DNA of 14,330 nucleotides from S146-42 sp965371965 (lineage in GTDB: Bacteria > Planctomycetota > Phycisphaerae > Phycisphaerales > UBA1924), in NCBI GenBank assembly GCA_965371965.1, contig CBDVAM010000086.1:1-14330 (forward strand). The letters run 5' to 3'. The translations under genes and the position numbers were made by a program. Below, in pieces: positions 7,386-13,359 of the stretch. Each line of letters starts with the position of its first letter. Positions within the stretch are counted from its first letter, which is position 1. The notes beneath the pieces are model-generated. The model did no database searches and was not told where the DNA came from. It saw only the letters and a program-made list of their open reading frames with translations.

Positions 7386-8102
7386 TTAGTCCTCGGATTG
7401 TCGGACGAGGCGTTCGACGGTATCGCCTCGGCCGACGAGGATTTCGTCGGCCTCGGTGAGGAAGAGGCCGTGGTCGATGACTCCTGGGATGTGCTTGAGT
7501 TCTTCGTGGAGTCTTTCGAGGTTCTCGTCGTCAGCGAGGCCGACGTCGAGGATGAGGTTGCCGTTGTCGGTGATGAACAGGTCGCCGTTGATGGTGCGTC
7601 GGCAGACGCCGCAGAGCCCGAGCGAGCGGAGCTTGGCGCGTATGGAGGCGAGACCGAAGGCCATGACTGCGATGGCGAGGGTGTTGTTCTCGCCCAGGCG
7701 GCCGACGAGCTTGTTGTCGTCGACCATGTAGACGACGCGCTCGGCGGTCCAGGCGATGAGGCGTTCGCGGGTCATGGCGCCGCCCGAGCCCTTGAGCACG
7801 CGGAGCTCGCGGTCGACCTCGTCTGCACCGTCGAAGAGATAATCAACGTTCTCGATGACGGCGAAGTCTTCGAGGCGCAGGTCCAGCTCGCGGGCGAGGG
7901 CCTCTGAGCCCTCGGAGGTGCTCACGCAGCGGATGTCCAGGGCGTCGTTGCGGACGCGGTCTGCGAGGGCGCGGATGCCCCTCTTGGCGGTTCGCCCGGT
8001 GCCGAGGCCGACGGTCATGCCGCTGACGATGTCCGCGACGGCCGCGACAGCCAGCACGTCGATCGTGTCTAGATCTTGTTTGACGCCTGGTTCACTGGTC
8101 AA
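7386..8102 (-). CDS. rpiA: Ribose-5-phosphate isomerase A
   Basis: A 238-residue enzyme interconverting ribose 5-phosphate and ribulose 5-phosphate in the non-oxidative pentose phosphate pathway. Family marks are the phosphate-binding VGLGTGRTA (usually GTGST), FDGADEVD, and LKGSGGAMTRERLIA, which carries the active-site lysine; a C-terminal VIDHGLFL follows. The length fits the family (about 220-235). The start is taken as TTG at 8102: it places about 30 residues before GTGRTA, as in E. coli RpiA, and AGGGGA lies 6 nt upstream. That makes the gene overlap the last 11 bp of the aldehyde dehydrogenase, consistent with translational coupling in a two-gene operon. The frame stays open further upstream, but only antiparallel to nothing functional and inside the dehydrogenase gene. 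A GTG start at codon 16 is a less likely alternative. Confidence 0.9.
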   Translation of the reverse strand: MTSEPGVKQDLDTIDVLAVAAVADIVSGMTVGLGTGRTAKRGIRALADRVRNDALDIRCVSTSEGSEALARELDLRLEDFAVIENVDYLFDGADEVDRELRVLKGSGGAMTRERLIAWTAERVVYMVDDNKLVGRLGENNTLAIAVMAFGLASIRAKLRSLGLCGVCRRTINGDLFITDNGNLILDVGLADDENLERLHEELKHIPGVIDHGLFLTEADEILVGRGDTVERLVRQSED

Positions 8103-9618
8103 AGCGGATCCCCTGTGCCAGTTGGATTGTGGTGCCGGAATGGATGGAGACGGTCTGGCGTCGCATGTAGGCCTTCCACGCGTCTGAGCCCGATTCGCGT
8201 CCGCCGCCTGTGTCTTTCTCGCCGCCGAACGCGCCGCCGATTTCTGCGCCGCTGGTTCCGAGGTTGACGTATGCGAGGCCGCAGTCGCTGCCGGACTCGC
8301 TGGTGAAGCGTTCGGCGGCGCGCATGGACTCGGTGAAGATGGCGCTGGAGAGGCCCTGGTCGACCTGGTTGTGCATGTCGATGGCCTGGTCGAGATTGTT
8401 GTAGGTGAAGACGTAGAGGATGGGGGCGAAGGTCTCGTCGAGGGCGATGGGCAGGTTGTTGTCTGCGGGTGCGCGGATGACGGTTGGTTGGACGAAGTGG
8501 CCGTTGAGGCCCTCGACCGTGGCGCGGTCGCCGCCGGTGACCACTTCGGCACCTTGATCCTTGGCCTTGGCGACGGCGGCGAGGAACTGCTCGACGGCGT
8601 GCTCGTGGATGAGCGGGCCGACGTGGGTGGCGGAATCGAGCGGGTCTCCCAGGCGGATCTGGCCATAGGCCGCGGCGAACTTGGCGACGACGTCGTCGGC
8701 GATGGACTCGTGGCAGAGGAGGCGGCGGGTGGACGTGCAGCGCTGTCCGGCGGTGCCGACTGCGCCGAAGACGGTGCTGGGGATGGCCAGGGAGAGGTCT
8801 GCGTCGGGCTCGAAGATGACGGCGTTGTTGCCGCCGAGTTCGAGCAGGCATTTGCCGAGCCTCGCGGCGACCCTCTGGCTGACGACGCGTCCCATGCGGC
8901 ACGAGCCGGTGGCGCTGATGAGCGGCACGCGTTTGTCGGCGACGAGCTTCTCGCCCACCGCGTCGTCGGTGCCGATGACGAGCTTGAAGATGTCGGGGTG
9001 GCCCAGGTCTTTGAGGACGCGCGAGCAGATGGCGTTGGTGGCGATGGCGGTGAGCGGGGCGTAGAGGCTGGGCTTCCAGATGATGCTGTCGCCGCAGACC
9101 GCGCCGAGCATGGCGTTCCAGCCCCAGACGGCGTTTGGGAAGTTGAACGCGGTGATGACGCCGATGGGTCCGAGGGGGTGCCAGCGTTCTTCGATGCGGT
9201 GGTCGGCGCGCTCGGAGGGCATGGTCAGGCCGTAGAGCTGGCGGCTGAGTCCGACGGCGAAGTCGGCGATGTCGATGGTCTCCTGGACCTCACCCTCGCC
9301 CTCGGAACGGATCTTGCCAACTTCGAGGCTGACCAGGGCACTGAGTGCGAGCTTGTGGGTGCGGAGCTCGTCGGCGATGGCGCGGACGGCCTGGCCTCGC
9401 ACGGGCGCGGGGATGCGTCGCCAAGTGCGGAAGGCCTCGACGCTGTCATTGGCGATGCGGTCGTAGTCGTCGGCGGTATCGAGGCGGACGCTTGCGAGGG
9501 GCTCGGCGGTGGTGGGGTTGAAGGAGATGACCTCGGCGGGACGCTCGGTCGCGTCGGCAATGGATGCGATGCGCGGGTCGTTGGCTACTTTGAGTCGATC
9601 GAGGAGTTCCGCGAGCAT
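8092..9618 (-). CDS. Aldehyde dehydrogenase, ALDH7-like
   Basis: A 508-residue NAD(P)-dependent aldehyde dehydrogenase. The full fold is present: TAFNFPNAVWGW with the oxyanion-stabilising asparagine (N159), a WKPS cofactor-binding segment, LLELGGNNAV with the general base (E260), and GTAGQRCTSTRR with the catalytic cysteine (C294). The pattern of ERWHPLGPIGVITAFNFP, LGGNNAVI and GQRCTSTRRL resembles the ALDH7 group (alpha-aminoadipic semialdehyde / piperideine-6-carboxylate dehydrogenase of lysine breakdown), but substrate cannot be fixed from sequence and no other lysine-degradation gene is nearby. ATG at 9618 fits the family's N-terminus. It lacks a Shine-Dalgarno; a TAAAGT hexamer ends 5 nt before it, suggesting a leaderless transcript. 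rpiA overlaps its 3' end. Confidence 0.88.
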   Translation of the reverse strand: MLAELLDRLKVANDPRIASIADATERPAEVISFNPTTAEPLASVRLDTADDYDRIANDSVEAFRTWRRIPAPVRGQAVRAIADELRTHKLALSALVSLEVGKIRSEGEGEVQETIDIADFAVGLSRQLYGLTMPSERADHRIEERWHPLGPIGVITAFNFPNAVWGWNAMLGAVCGDSIIWKPSLYAPLTAIATNAICSRVLKDLGHPDIFKLVIGTDDAVGEKLVADKRVPLISATGSCRMGRVVSQRVAARLGKCLLELGGNNAVIFEPDADLSLAIPSTVFGAVGTAGQRCTSTRRLLCHESIADDVVAKFAAAYGQIRLGDPLDSATHVGPLIHEHAVEQFLAAVAKAKDQGAEVVTGGDRATVEGLNGHFVQPTVIRAPADNNLPIALDETFAPILYVFTYNNLDQAIDMHNQVDQGLSSAIFTESMRAAERFTSESGSDCGLAYVNLGTSGAEIGGAFGGEKDTGGGRESGSDAWKAYMRRQTVSIHSGTTIQLAQGIRFDQ

Positions 9619-9623
9619 GGGGG

Positions 9624-9629
9624 ACTTTA
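9624..9629 (-). promoter_or_regulatory. Possible -10 box, leaderless aldehyde dehydrogenase transcript
   Basis: On the minus strand TAAAGT is followed by five C and then the ATG at 9618. It fits the TANNNT form of a bacterial -10 element, so transcription would begin at or very near the start codon. The gene has no Shine-Dalgarno sequence, which agrees with this. No clear -35 box was seen. This is inference from spacing. Confidence 0.35.
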
Positions 9630-9668
9630 GGCGACAGGGAGTTGGGCGAGCGCGAGGGGGGCGGGCTC

Positions 9669-9674
9669 TAGACT
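9669..9674 (+). promoter_or_regulatory. Possible -10 box, leaderless rdgB transcript
   Basis: TAGACT is followed by five bases (CGGGA) and then the rdgB ATG at 9680. It has the TANNNT pattern and the same 5-nt distance as the opposing element at 9624-9629, and rdgB too lacks a good Shine-Dalgarno at normal spacing. Together the 61-bp gap looks like a compact divergent promoter serving two leaderless mRNAs. No clear -35 box was seen. Confidence 0.35.
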
Positions 9675-9679
9675 CGGGA

Positions 9680-10939
9680 ATGGACGAGTTGGTCATTGCG
9701 ACGGGGAATCCGCACAAGGTATCTGAGCTGCGCGCGATCTTGGGGGGCCTGGGCCTTCGGGTCGTGGGACTCGCTGAGCTTGAGGCTGACGGGGAGGGGC
9801 CGTTTGTCGAGCCCGAGGAGACGGGCGAGACGTTTGAGGCGAACGCGACGATCAAGGCGTTGTCGTACGCGCGGCAGACGGGTCGGGTGTGCCTCGCCGA
9901 TGACTCGGGGCTGGAGATTGACGCACTGGATGGGCGGCCGGGGGTGATTAGTAGTCACTATTGCACGGATGGCGTTGAGAAGGGGATGGGGCGTGAGGAG
10001 CGGGATCGGTTGAACAACGAGCGGGTGATGCGGGAGATGGAGGGGGTTGTGGAGCGGTCGGCGCGGTTTGTGTGTGTGATGGTGCTGGGGGGGGTGGGTG
10101 ATGTGTCGCGGGGCGGCGGCACGAAACCGAGCACTCCAACCACACCCGGGGTGGCGGGCGTCCCGCCCGCGTTGGGTCCACACAAGCGGAAGGATCTCCC
10201 GCATTGGGATCTGGGGTCCAAAGACTACTTCATCACGTTTCGCGTGCTGGGCGGCGAGTTGGGCCCCGAGGAACGCCGGTTGGTGTTGGATTCCTGCTTG
10301 TACTTTGATCAAAGCCGGTTGAATCTGCACGCTGCGACTGTGATGCCCGATCACGTTCACCTGCTGTTGCGACCTATTGGCGGGCACAGCCTGGCGGCGA
10401 TCATGCACAGCATCAAGAGCTACACGTCGCATGAGATCAATAAGCTCCGCAAGACATCGGGGCAGATTTGGATGAGCGAGTATTTCGATCGAGTGTGCCG
10501 GGACGGGCGGCATGCAGCGGAGGTGAAGAGGTACATTGTGAACAACCCAGTTGAGGCCGGGTTGTGTGAGAGATGGACGGAATACCCGTACACATATCTG
10601 TATCAGCGAGGGGGTCAGGTAGTCTGTGAGTCCAACTGCGGGCGGGACGCCCGCCACCCCGGGTCACTTAGAGGGGGTGCCTTGCCAAAGAAGGACATCG
10701 GGGTGATGGCTGTGGCGCGGGGGGAGTTTGCGGGGCGGATTGGGTTGGTTGGGGAGGTGCCGCGGGGGGAGAGCGGGTTTGGGTATGACCCGTTGTTTCT
10801 GGTTGGGGCGGAGTTTGCGCGGACGAGCGCGGAGATGGGGCGGGACGAGAAGAACGCGGTGAGTCATCGGGCGAGGGCGTGTGCGGTGATGGCAGAGCGC
10901 ATTGGAGAGTTGCTGGGCGGGGAACTTGGGGTGATGTAA
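9680..10939 (+). CDS. rdgB: RdgB/HAM1 nucleotide pyrophosphatase split in frame by a RAYT transposase
   Basis: A continuous 419-codon frame. Residues 1-143 and about 341-419 are the two halves of an RdgB/HAM1 XTP/dITP pyrophosphatase, which removes non-canonical purine nucleotides such as dITP and XTP. The first half has ATGNPHKVSEL (N10, K13), the metal and base site DDSGLEIDALDGRPGV (D74, D75) and the strand ARFVCVMVL; the second has MAVARGEFAGRIG, GFGYDPLF (366-373) and VSHR (394-397). Together they make about 220 residues, near the family's usual 195-205. Between them lies a RAYT: LPHWDLGSKDYFITFR, the HUH motif MPDHVHLLL (H225, H227) and the probable nucleophile Y285 in RYIVNNPVEAG. The join falls in the loop of a beta hairpin, a permissive place. 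No stop or frameshift occurs. The product may be a working fusion, or rdgB may be disabled. The transposase could also start alone at GTG 10151, without a Shine-Dalgarno. Confidence 0.88.
   Translation: MDELVIATGNPHKVSELRAILGGLGLRVVGLAELEADGEGPFVEPEETGETFEANATIKALSYARQTGRVCLADDSGLEIDALDGRPGVISSHYCTDGVEKGMGREERDRLNNERVMREMEGVVERSARFVCVMVLGGVGDVSRGGGTKPSTPTTPGVAGVPPALGPHKRKDLPHWDLGSKDYFITFRVLGGELGPEERRLVLDSCLYFDQSRLNLHAATVMPDHVHLLLRPIGGHSLAAIMHSIKSYTSHEINKLRKTSGQIWMSEYFDRVCRDGRHAAEVKRYIVNNPVEAGLCERWTEYPYTYLYQRGGQVVCESNCGRDARHPGSLRGGALPKKDIGVMAVARGEFAGRIGLVGEVPRGESGFGYDPLFLVGAEFARTSAEMGRDEKNAVSHRARACAVMAERIGELLGGELGVM
10144..10170 (+). repeat. Left REP-like palindrome of the RAYT unit
   Basis: A 27-bp sequence exactly inverted at 10638-10664; with one bulged base the match continues by GTTGG (10171-10175). 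It contains its own hairpin: GCGGGCG (10154-10160), loop TCC, CGCCCGC (10164-10170), a 7-bp stem. In the rdgB frame it is read as GVAGVPPA, and the GTG at 10151 within it could start a separate transposase. Confidence 0.85.
10638..10664 (-). repeat. Right REP-like palindrome of the RAYT unit
   Basis: The exact inverted partner of 10144-10170, with the same 7-bp internal stem. In the host frame it is read as CGRDARHPG and has no stop codon, so translation passes from the transposase C-terminus (YPYTYLYQRGG) back into rdgB. Confidence 0.85.
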
Positions 10940-10966
10940 GAAAAAACCCCGCCATGGGGGCGGGGT
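10940..10966 (-). terminator. Intrinsic terminator for dnaK
   Basis: Read on the minus strand there is an 8-bp stem, ACCCCGCC (10966-10959 side) with GGCGGGGT (10953-10946 side), a 5-base loop, and then an uninterrupted run of six T (10946-10941). This is a classic Rho-independent terminator. It lies about 140 bp past the dnaK stop and directly abuts the rdgB stop codon at 10937-10939. For rdgB it would form a hairpin without a U-tract. Confidence 0.8.
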
Positions 10967-10981
10967 GGGGTCTCGTTTGCG

Positions 10982-10998
10982 ACCGGCTGGAAGCCGGT
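10982..10998. repeat. REP-like palindrome
   Basis: ACCGGCT (10982-10988), loop GGA, AGCCGGT (10992-10998) form a perfect 7-bp stem. The arrangement matches the palindrome at 11079-11097, which also has a GGA loop, so the two belong to one family. Similar ACCGGCT-type palindromes are common between genes in planctomycetes (from memory). It lies in the dnaK 3' region. Confidence 0.65.
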
Positions 10999-11019
10999 GC
11001 TACCGGGGAGGGGCAAACC

Positions 11020-11103
11020 GGAATCGGCTCGGAGATTCGAAATTCTCGGAATCGGCTCGGAGATTCGAACTTCCCCGAATCGGCTCGGAGAGCCGATCTA
11101 CCC
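11020..11103. repeat. Three tandem copies of a 27-29 bp palindromic unit
   Basis: The unit begins GAATCGGCTCGGAGA in all three copies, at 11020-11047 (28 bp), 11048-11076 (29 bp) and 11077-11103 (27 bp). The third copy has a full palindrome: ATCGGCTC (11079-11086), loop GGA, GAGCCGAT (11090-11097). In the first two copies the right arm is replaced by GATTCGAA. It sits between the terminator and the dnaK stop, so dnaK mRNA would carry it in its 3' untranslated region. Confidence 0.8.
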
Positions 11104-11114
11104 TGATCTACCCT
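11095..11114. repeat. 10-bp tandem duplication across the dnaK stop
   Basis: GATCTACCCT occurs twice in direct succession, at 11095-11104 and 11105-11114. The second copy contains the dnaK stop codon (TAG on the minus strand, 11110-11108) and its last glycine codon. The end of the repeat cluster has thus been copied into, or out of, the gene's 3' end. Confidence 0.75.
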
Positions 11115-13006
11115 TCCTTGTTGTTGTCGTCCTTGACCTCGTACTCGGCGTCGATGACGTCGTCATCTTCGGCGTCCGATGCCTCTTCGCTCTGCGCACC
11201 GTCTTGGGCGGCGGCCTCGTAGACGATCTTGCCGAGTTCCATGGAGGCGGTTTCGAGTTCGTTGATCGCGGCCTCGATCGGTGAGCCCTCGTCGCCCTTG
11301 ATCTTGTCTTCGAGGTTGCTCAGCGCGCTCTCGACGCTGCCGCGAACTTCGGGTGAGACCTTGTCGCCGTGCTCTTCGAGCGTGCGCCGGGTTTGGGCGA
11401 CGATGCCGTCGGCGCGGTTCTTGAGATCGACGAGCTGGCGGTGGCGGCGGTCTTCCTCTGCGTGCGCCTCGGCGTCGGCCTTCATCTGCTCGATCTCGGT
11501 CTCGGAGAGCCCGCCGGAGTCGGTGATGGTGATGTCGGCCTTCTTGCCGGTCTTCTGTTCGGTTGCGGTGACGGTGAGGATGCCGTTGGCGTCGATACTG
11601 AACTCGACCTCGATCTGGGGCGAGCCGCGCAGTGCGGGGGGGATGCCGGCGAGATCGAACTGGCCGAGCAGGCGGTTGTCCTTGGCGAAGTCGCGCTCGC
11701 CCTGGAGGACGCGGATGGTGACGCTGTCCTGGTTGTCTGCGGCGGTCGAGAAGACCTCCTTCTTGCTGGTGGGGATGGTGGTGTTCTTCTCGGTGAGGCG
11801 TGTCATGACCCCGCCGAGGGTCTCGACGCCCAGGCTGAGGGGCGTGACGTCCAACAACAGGACGTCCTTGACGTCGCCTCGCAGGACGCCGCCCTGGATG
11901 GCTGCGCCGACGGCGACGACCTCGTCGGGGTTGACGGTTCGGTTGGGATCCTGGCCGAAGATCTCCTTGCAGACCTCCTGGACCTTGGGCATGCGTGTGG
12001 AGCCGCCGACGATGACGATCTCATCGATCTTGCTGGGGTCGAGCTTGGCGTCCTTGATGGCCTGGAGGCAGGGCTCGCGCAGGCGGTCGAAGAGGTCCTC
12101 GCAGAGGCTCTCGAACTTGCTGCGTGTGATGGTCATCTGGAGGTGCTTGGGGCCGTTCTGGTCGGCGGTGATGAACGGGAGGTTGACGCTGGTCTCCTGG
12201 CCTGTGGAGAGTTCGACCTTGGCCTTCTCTGCGGCTTCCTTGAGTCGCTGCATGGCCATGGCGTCCTGGGTGAGGTCGATGCCTTCTTTGTTCTTGAAAT
12301 CCTGGGCGATGTGGTTGATGAGCTTCTGGTCCCAGTCGTCGCCGCCGAGATGGGTGTCGCCGTTGGTGGAGAGGACCTCAAAGACGCCATCGCCGACATC
12401 GAGGATGGAGATATCGAAGGTGCCGCCACCGAGATCGAACACGGCGATCTTCTCGTTGGCCTTTTTCTCCATGCCGTAGGCGAGTGCGGCTGCGGTGGGC
12501 TCGTTGATGATGCGTTCGACGGTGAGGCCTGCGATCTCGCCGGCGTCCTTGGTCGCCTGGCGCTGGGAGTCGTTGAAGTAGGCGGGGACGGTGATGACGG
12601 CGCGGGTGACTTCCTCGCCTAGATAGTCTTCTGCGACCTTCTTGAGTTCCTGGAGGATGAACGCGGAGATCTGTTGGGGGGTGTATTCCTTGTCACGGAC
12701 CTGGACCTTGACGAAGTCTTCGGGTCCGCCGGTGATCTCGTAGGGGATGAGCATCTCTTCGGAGCTGACCTCGCTGTGGCGGCGACCCATGAAGCGCTTG
12801 ATTGAGTAGATGGTGTTCTTGGGATTCGTGACCTGCTGGTGCTTGGCGGGCTGGCCGATGAGGCGCTCGCCCTTCTCGGTGAACGCGACGACGCTGGGGG
12901 TCGTGCGGTTGCCCTGGCTGTTGATGAGGACCTTGGGCTGGTCGCCCTCCATGACCGCGACGACGGAGTTGGTCGTGCCCAGGTCGATGCCGATGATCTT
13001 GCTCAT
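11108..13006 (-). CDS. dnaK: Chaperone protein DnaK (Hsp70)
   Basis: A 632-residue Hsp70 chaperone that binds unfolded proteins in the cytoplasm in an ATP-driven cycle with DnaJ and GrpE. The ATPase domain starts with IIGIDLGTTNSVVAV and has VITVPAYFNDSQRQATKDAG, DLGGGTFDISILD (from D191) and VGGSTRMP; the linker DVLLLDVTPLSLGVETLGG leads to the substrate-binding domain, and a helical lid and acidic tail ending near DDDVIDAEYEVKD complete it. Length and order are standard. ATG at 13006 is fixed by the conserved N-terminus and by a purine-rich AAGGAAGG just upstream. No grpE or dnaJ is adjacent. No CIRCE inverted repeat for HrcA control was found upstream. The last residues NNKEG reach into a tandem repeat. 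An intrinsic terminator follows at 10940-10966. Confidence 0.98.
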   Translation of the reverse strand: MSKIIGIDLGTTNSVVAVMEGDQPKVLINSQGNRTTPSVVAFTEKGERLIGQPAKHQQVTNPKNTIYSIKRFMGRRHSEVSSEEMLIPYEITGGPEDFVKVQVRDKEYTPQQISAFILQELKKVAEDYLGEEVTRAVITVPAYFNDSQRQATKDAGEIAGLTVERIINEPTAAALAYGMEKKANEKIAVFDLGGGTFDISILDVGDGVFEVLSTNGDTHLGGDDWDQKLINHIAQDFKNKEGIDLTQDAMAMQRLKEAAEKAKVELSTGQETSVNLPFITADQNGPKHLQMTITRSKFESLCEDLFDRLREPCLQAIKDAKLDPSKIDEIVIVGGSTRMPKVQEVCKEIFGQDPNRTVNPDEVVAVGAAIQGGVLRGDVKDVLLLDVTPLSLGVETLGGVMTRLTEKNTTIPTSKKEVFSTAADNQDSVTIRVLQGERDFAKDNRLLGQFDLAGIPPALRGSPQIEVEFSIDANGILTVTATEQKTGKKADITITDSGGLSETEIEQMKADAEAHAEEDRRHRQLVDLKNRADGIVAQTRRTLEEHGDKVSPEVRGSVESALSNLEDKIKGDEGSPIEAAINELETASMELGKIVYEAAAQDGAQSEEASDAEDDDVIDAEYEVKDDNNKEG

Positions 13007-13359
13007 GATGCCTTCCTTCAGAGGGGGGATTGCTGGTTGTATCGGCCCACGCGAGGGGAGGCTCCGGGGGCACCTGTTGGTATTGCAAGGCTGATGCCAG
13101 AGGGAGGTCGGTCTGGAACGGGCCGCCCGGGGCGAATCTGGGCGGTCTGGTGGGGCTGATTGGGGGGTGACGCGCCGAGGTGGGCGTTGGCCTGGCGGGG
13201 TCCTGCCGATCTGGCAGCGAAGAATCCGGGCACTGGAGCTTGCCTGCGGCGACGTGTCTTCGTATATTTCAGAAAGATTTGAAAACTGGAGCGGGTTGGC
13301 CAGTTGGGGGCGGTACACGAGGCGCGAGACGACCGATGGGTGCGATAACTCAGGCGAGC
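13007..13359. other. Divergent dnaK-mqnE intergenic region
   Basis: About 350 bp without a recognisable gene. It contains the dnaK ribosome-binding site (13011-13019), a G-rich stretch, a small hairpin CTGCC-GATCT-GGCAG (13203-13217), and an AT-rich block (13261-13290) in otherwise GC-rich DNA that could hold promoters for both directions. On the + side a plausible sigma70 promoter is visible at 13240-13268. For dnaK neither a CIRCE element nor a clear heat-shock (sigma32-type) promoter could be recognised. Confidence 0.6.
13240..13268 (+). promoter_or_regulatory. Possible sigma70-type promoter for mqnE
   Basis: TTGCCT (13240-13245, four of six matches) and TATATT (13263-13268, five of six matches) are separated by exactly 17 nt. 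Transcription would begin near 13275, about 85 nt before the chosen mqnE start. This is the best promoter-like pair in the window. Confidence 0.45.

Larger units (their letters stand above)
10144..10664 (+). mobile_element. REP-RAYT unit (Y1 HUH transposase between inverted REPs) inside rdgB
   Basis: A Y1-type REP-associated transposase (residues about 158-325 of the host frame) is bounded by exact 27-bp inverted repeats at 10144-10170 and 10638-10664. RAYTs are single-copy, domesticated relatives of IS200/IS605 transposases that act on REP palindromes. The base composition differs from the host gene: counting 60-base lines, the flanks have G:C of 33:6 (10021-10080) and 30:8 (10741-10800), against 16:18 inside (10321-10380), which supports later arrival. 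The true insertion edges are unknown. The 521 bp between the outer repeat ends is not a multiple of three, so the ancestral junctions must lie further out or extra bases were gained. Both repeats are translated as part of the frame. Confidence 0.8.

Noticed and set aside
8371..9630. A 419-codon + strand frame opposite the aldehyde dehydrogenase.
   Set aside because: The composition is dominated by G, D, E, A and V without any family motif; the opposite strand has all aldehyde dehydrogenase catalytic residues.
9668..10657. A 329-codon minus-strand frame across the rdgB/RAYT region.
   Set aside because: It is antisense to conserved RdgB and transposase motifs and has no recognisable family pattern.
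10096..10708. GGGTGATG occurs on both sides of the RAYT (10096-10103 and 10701-10708) and could be a target-site duplication.
   Set aside because: The copies are in different codon phases (605 bp apart, not a multiple of three), so removing one copy plus the insert would break the rdgB frame. HUH transposases of this type are also not known to make target duplications, and the sequence is low-complexity G-rich.
9680..10939. Calling rdgB a pseudogene.
   Set aside because: All motif residues of both halves are present, and the frame has no stop or shift. Loss of function is possible but not shown by the sequence, so it is kept as a coding gene.
11020..11103. Three tandem 27-29 bp repeats might be a small CRISPR array.
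   Set aside because: The copies directly abut with no unique spacers, unit lengths vary, and no cas gene is present.
13007..13359. A CIRCE (HrcA) operator or sigma32-type promoter upstream of dnaK.
   Set aside because: No TTAGCACTC/GAGTGCTAA inverted repeat and no CTTGAAA-CCCCAT pair could be found by eye on either strand.
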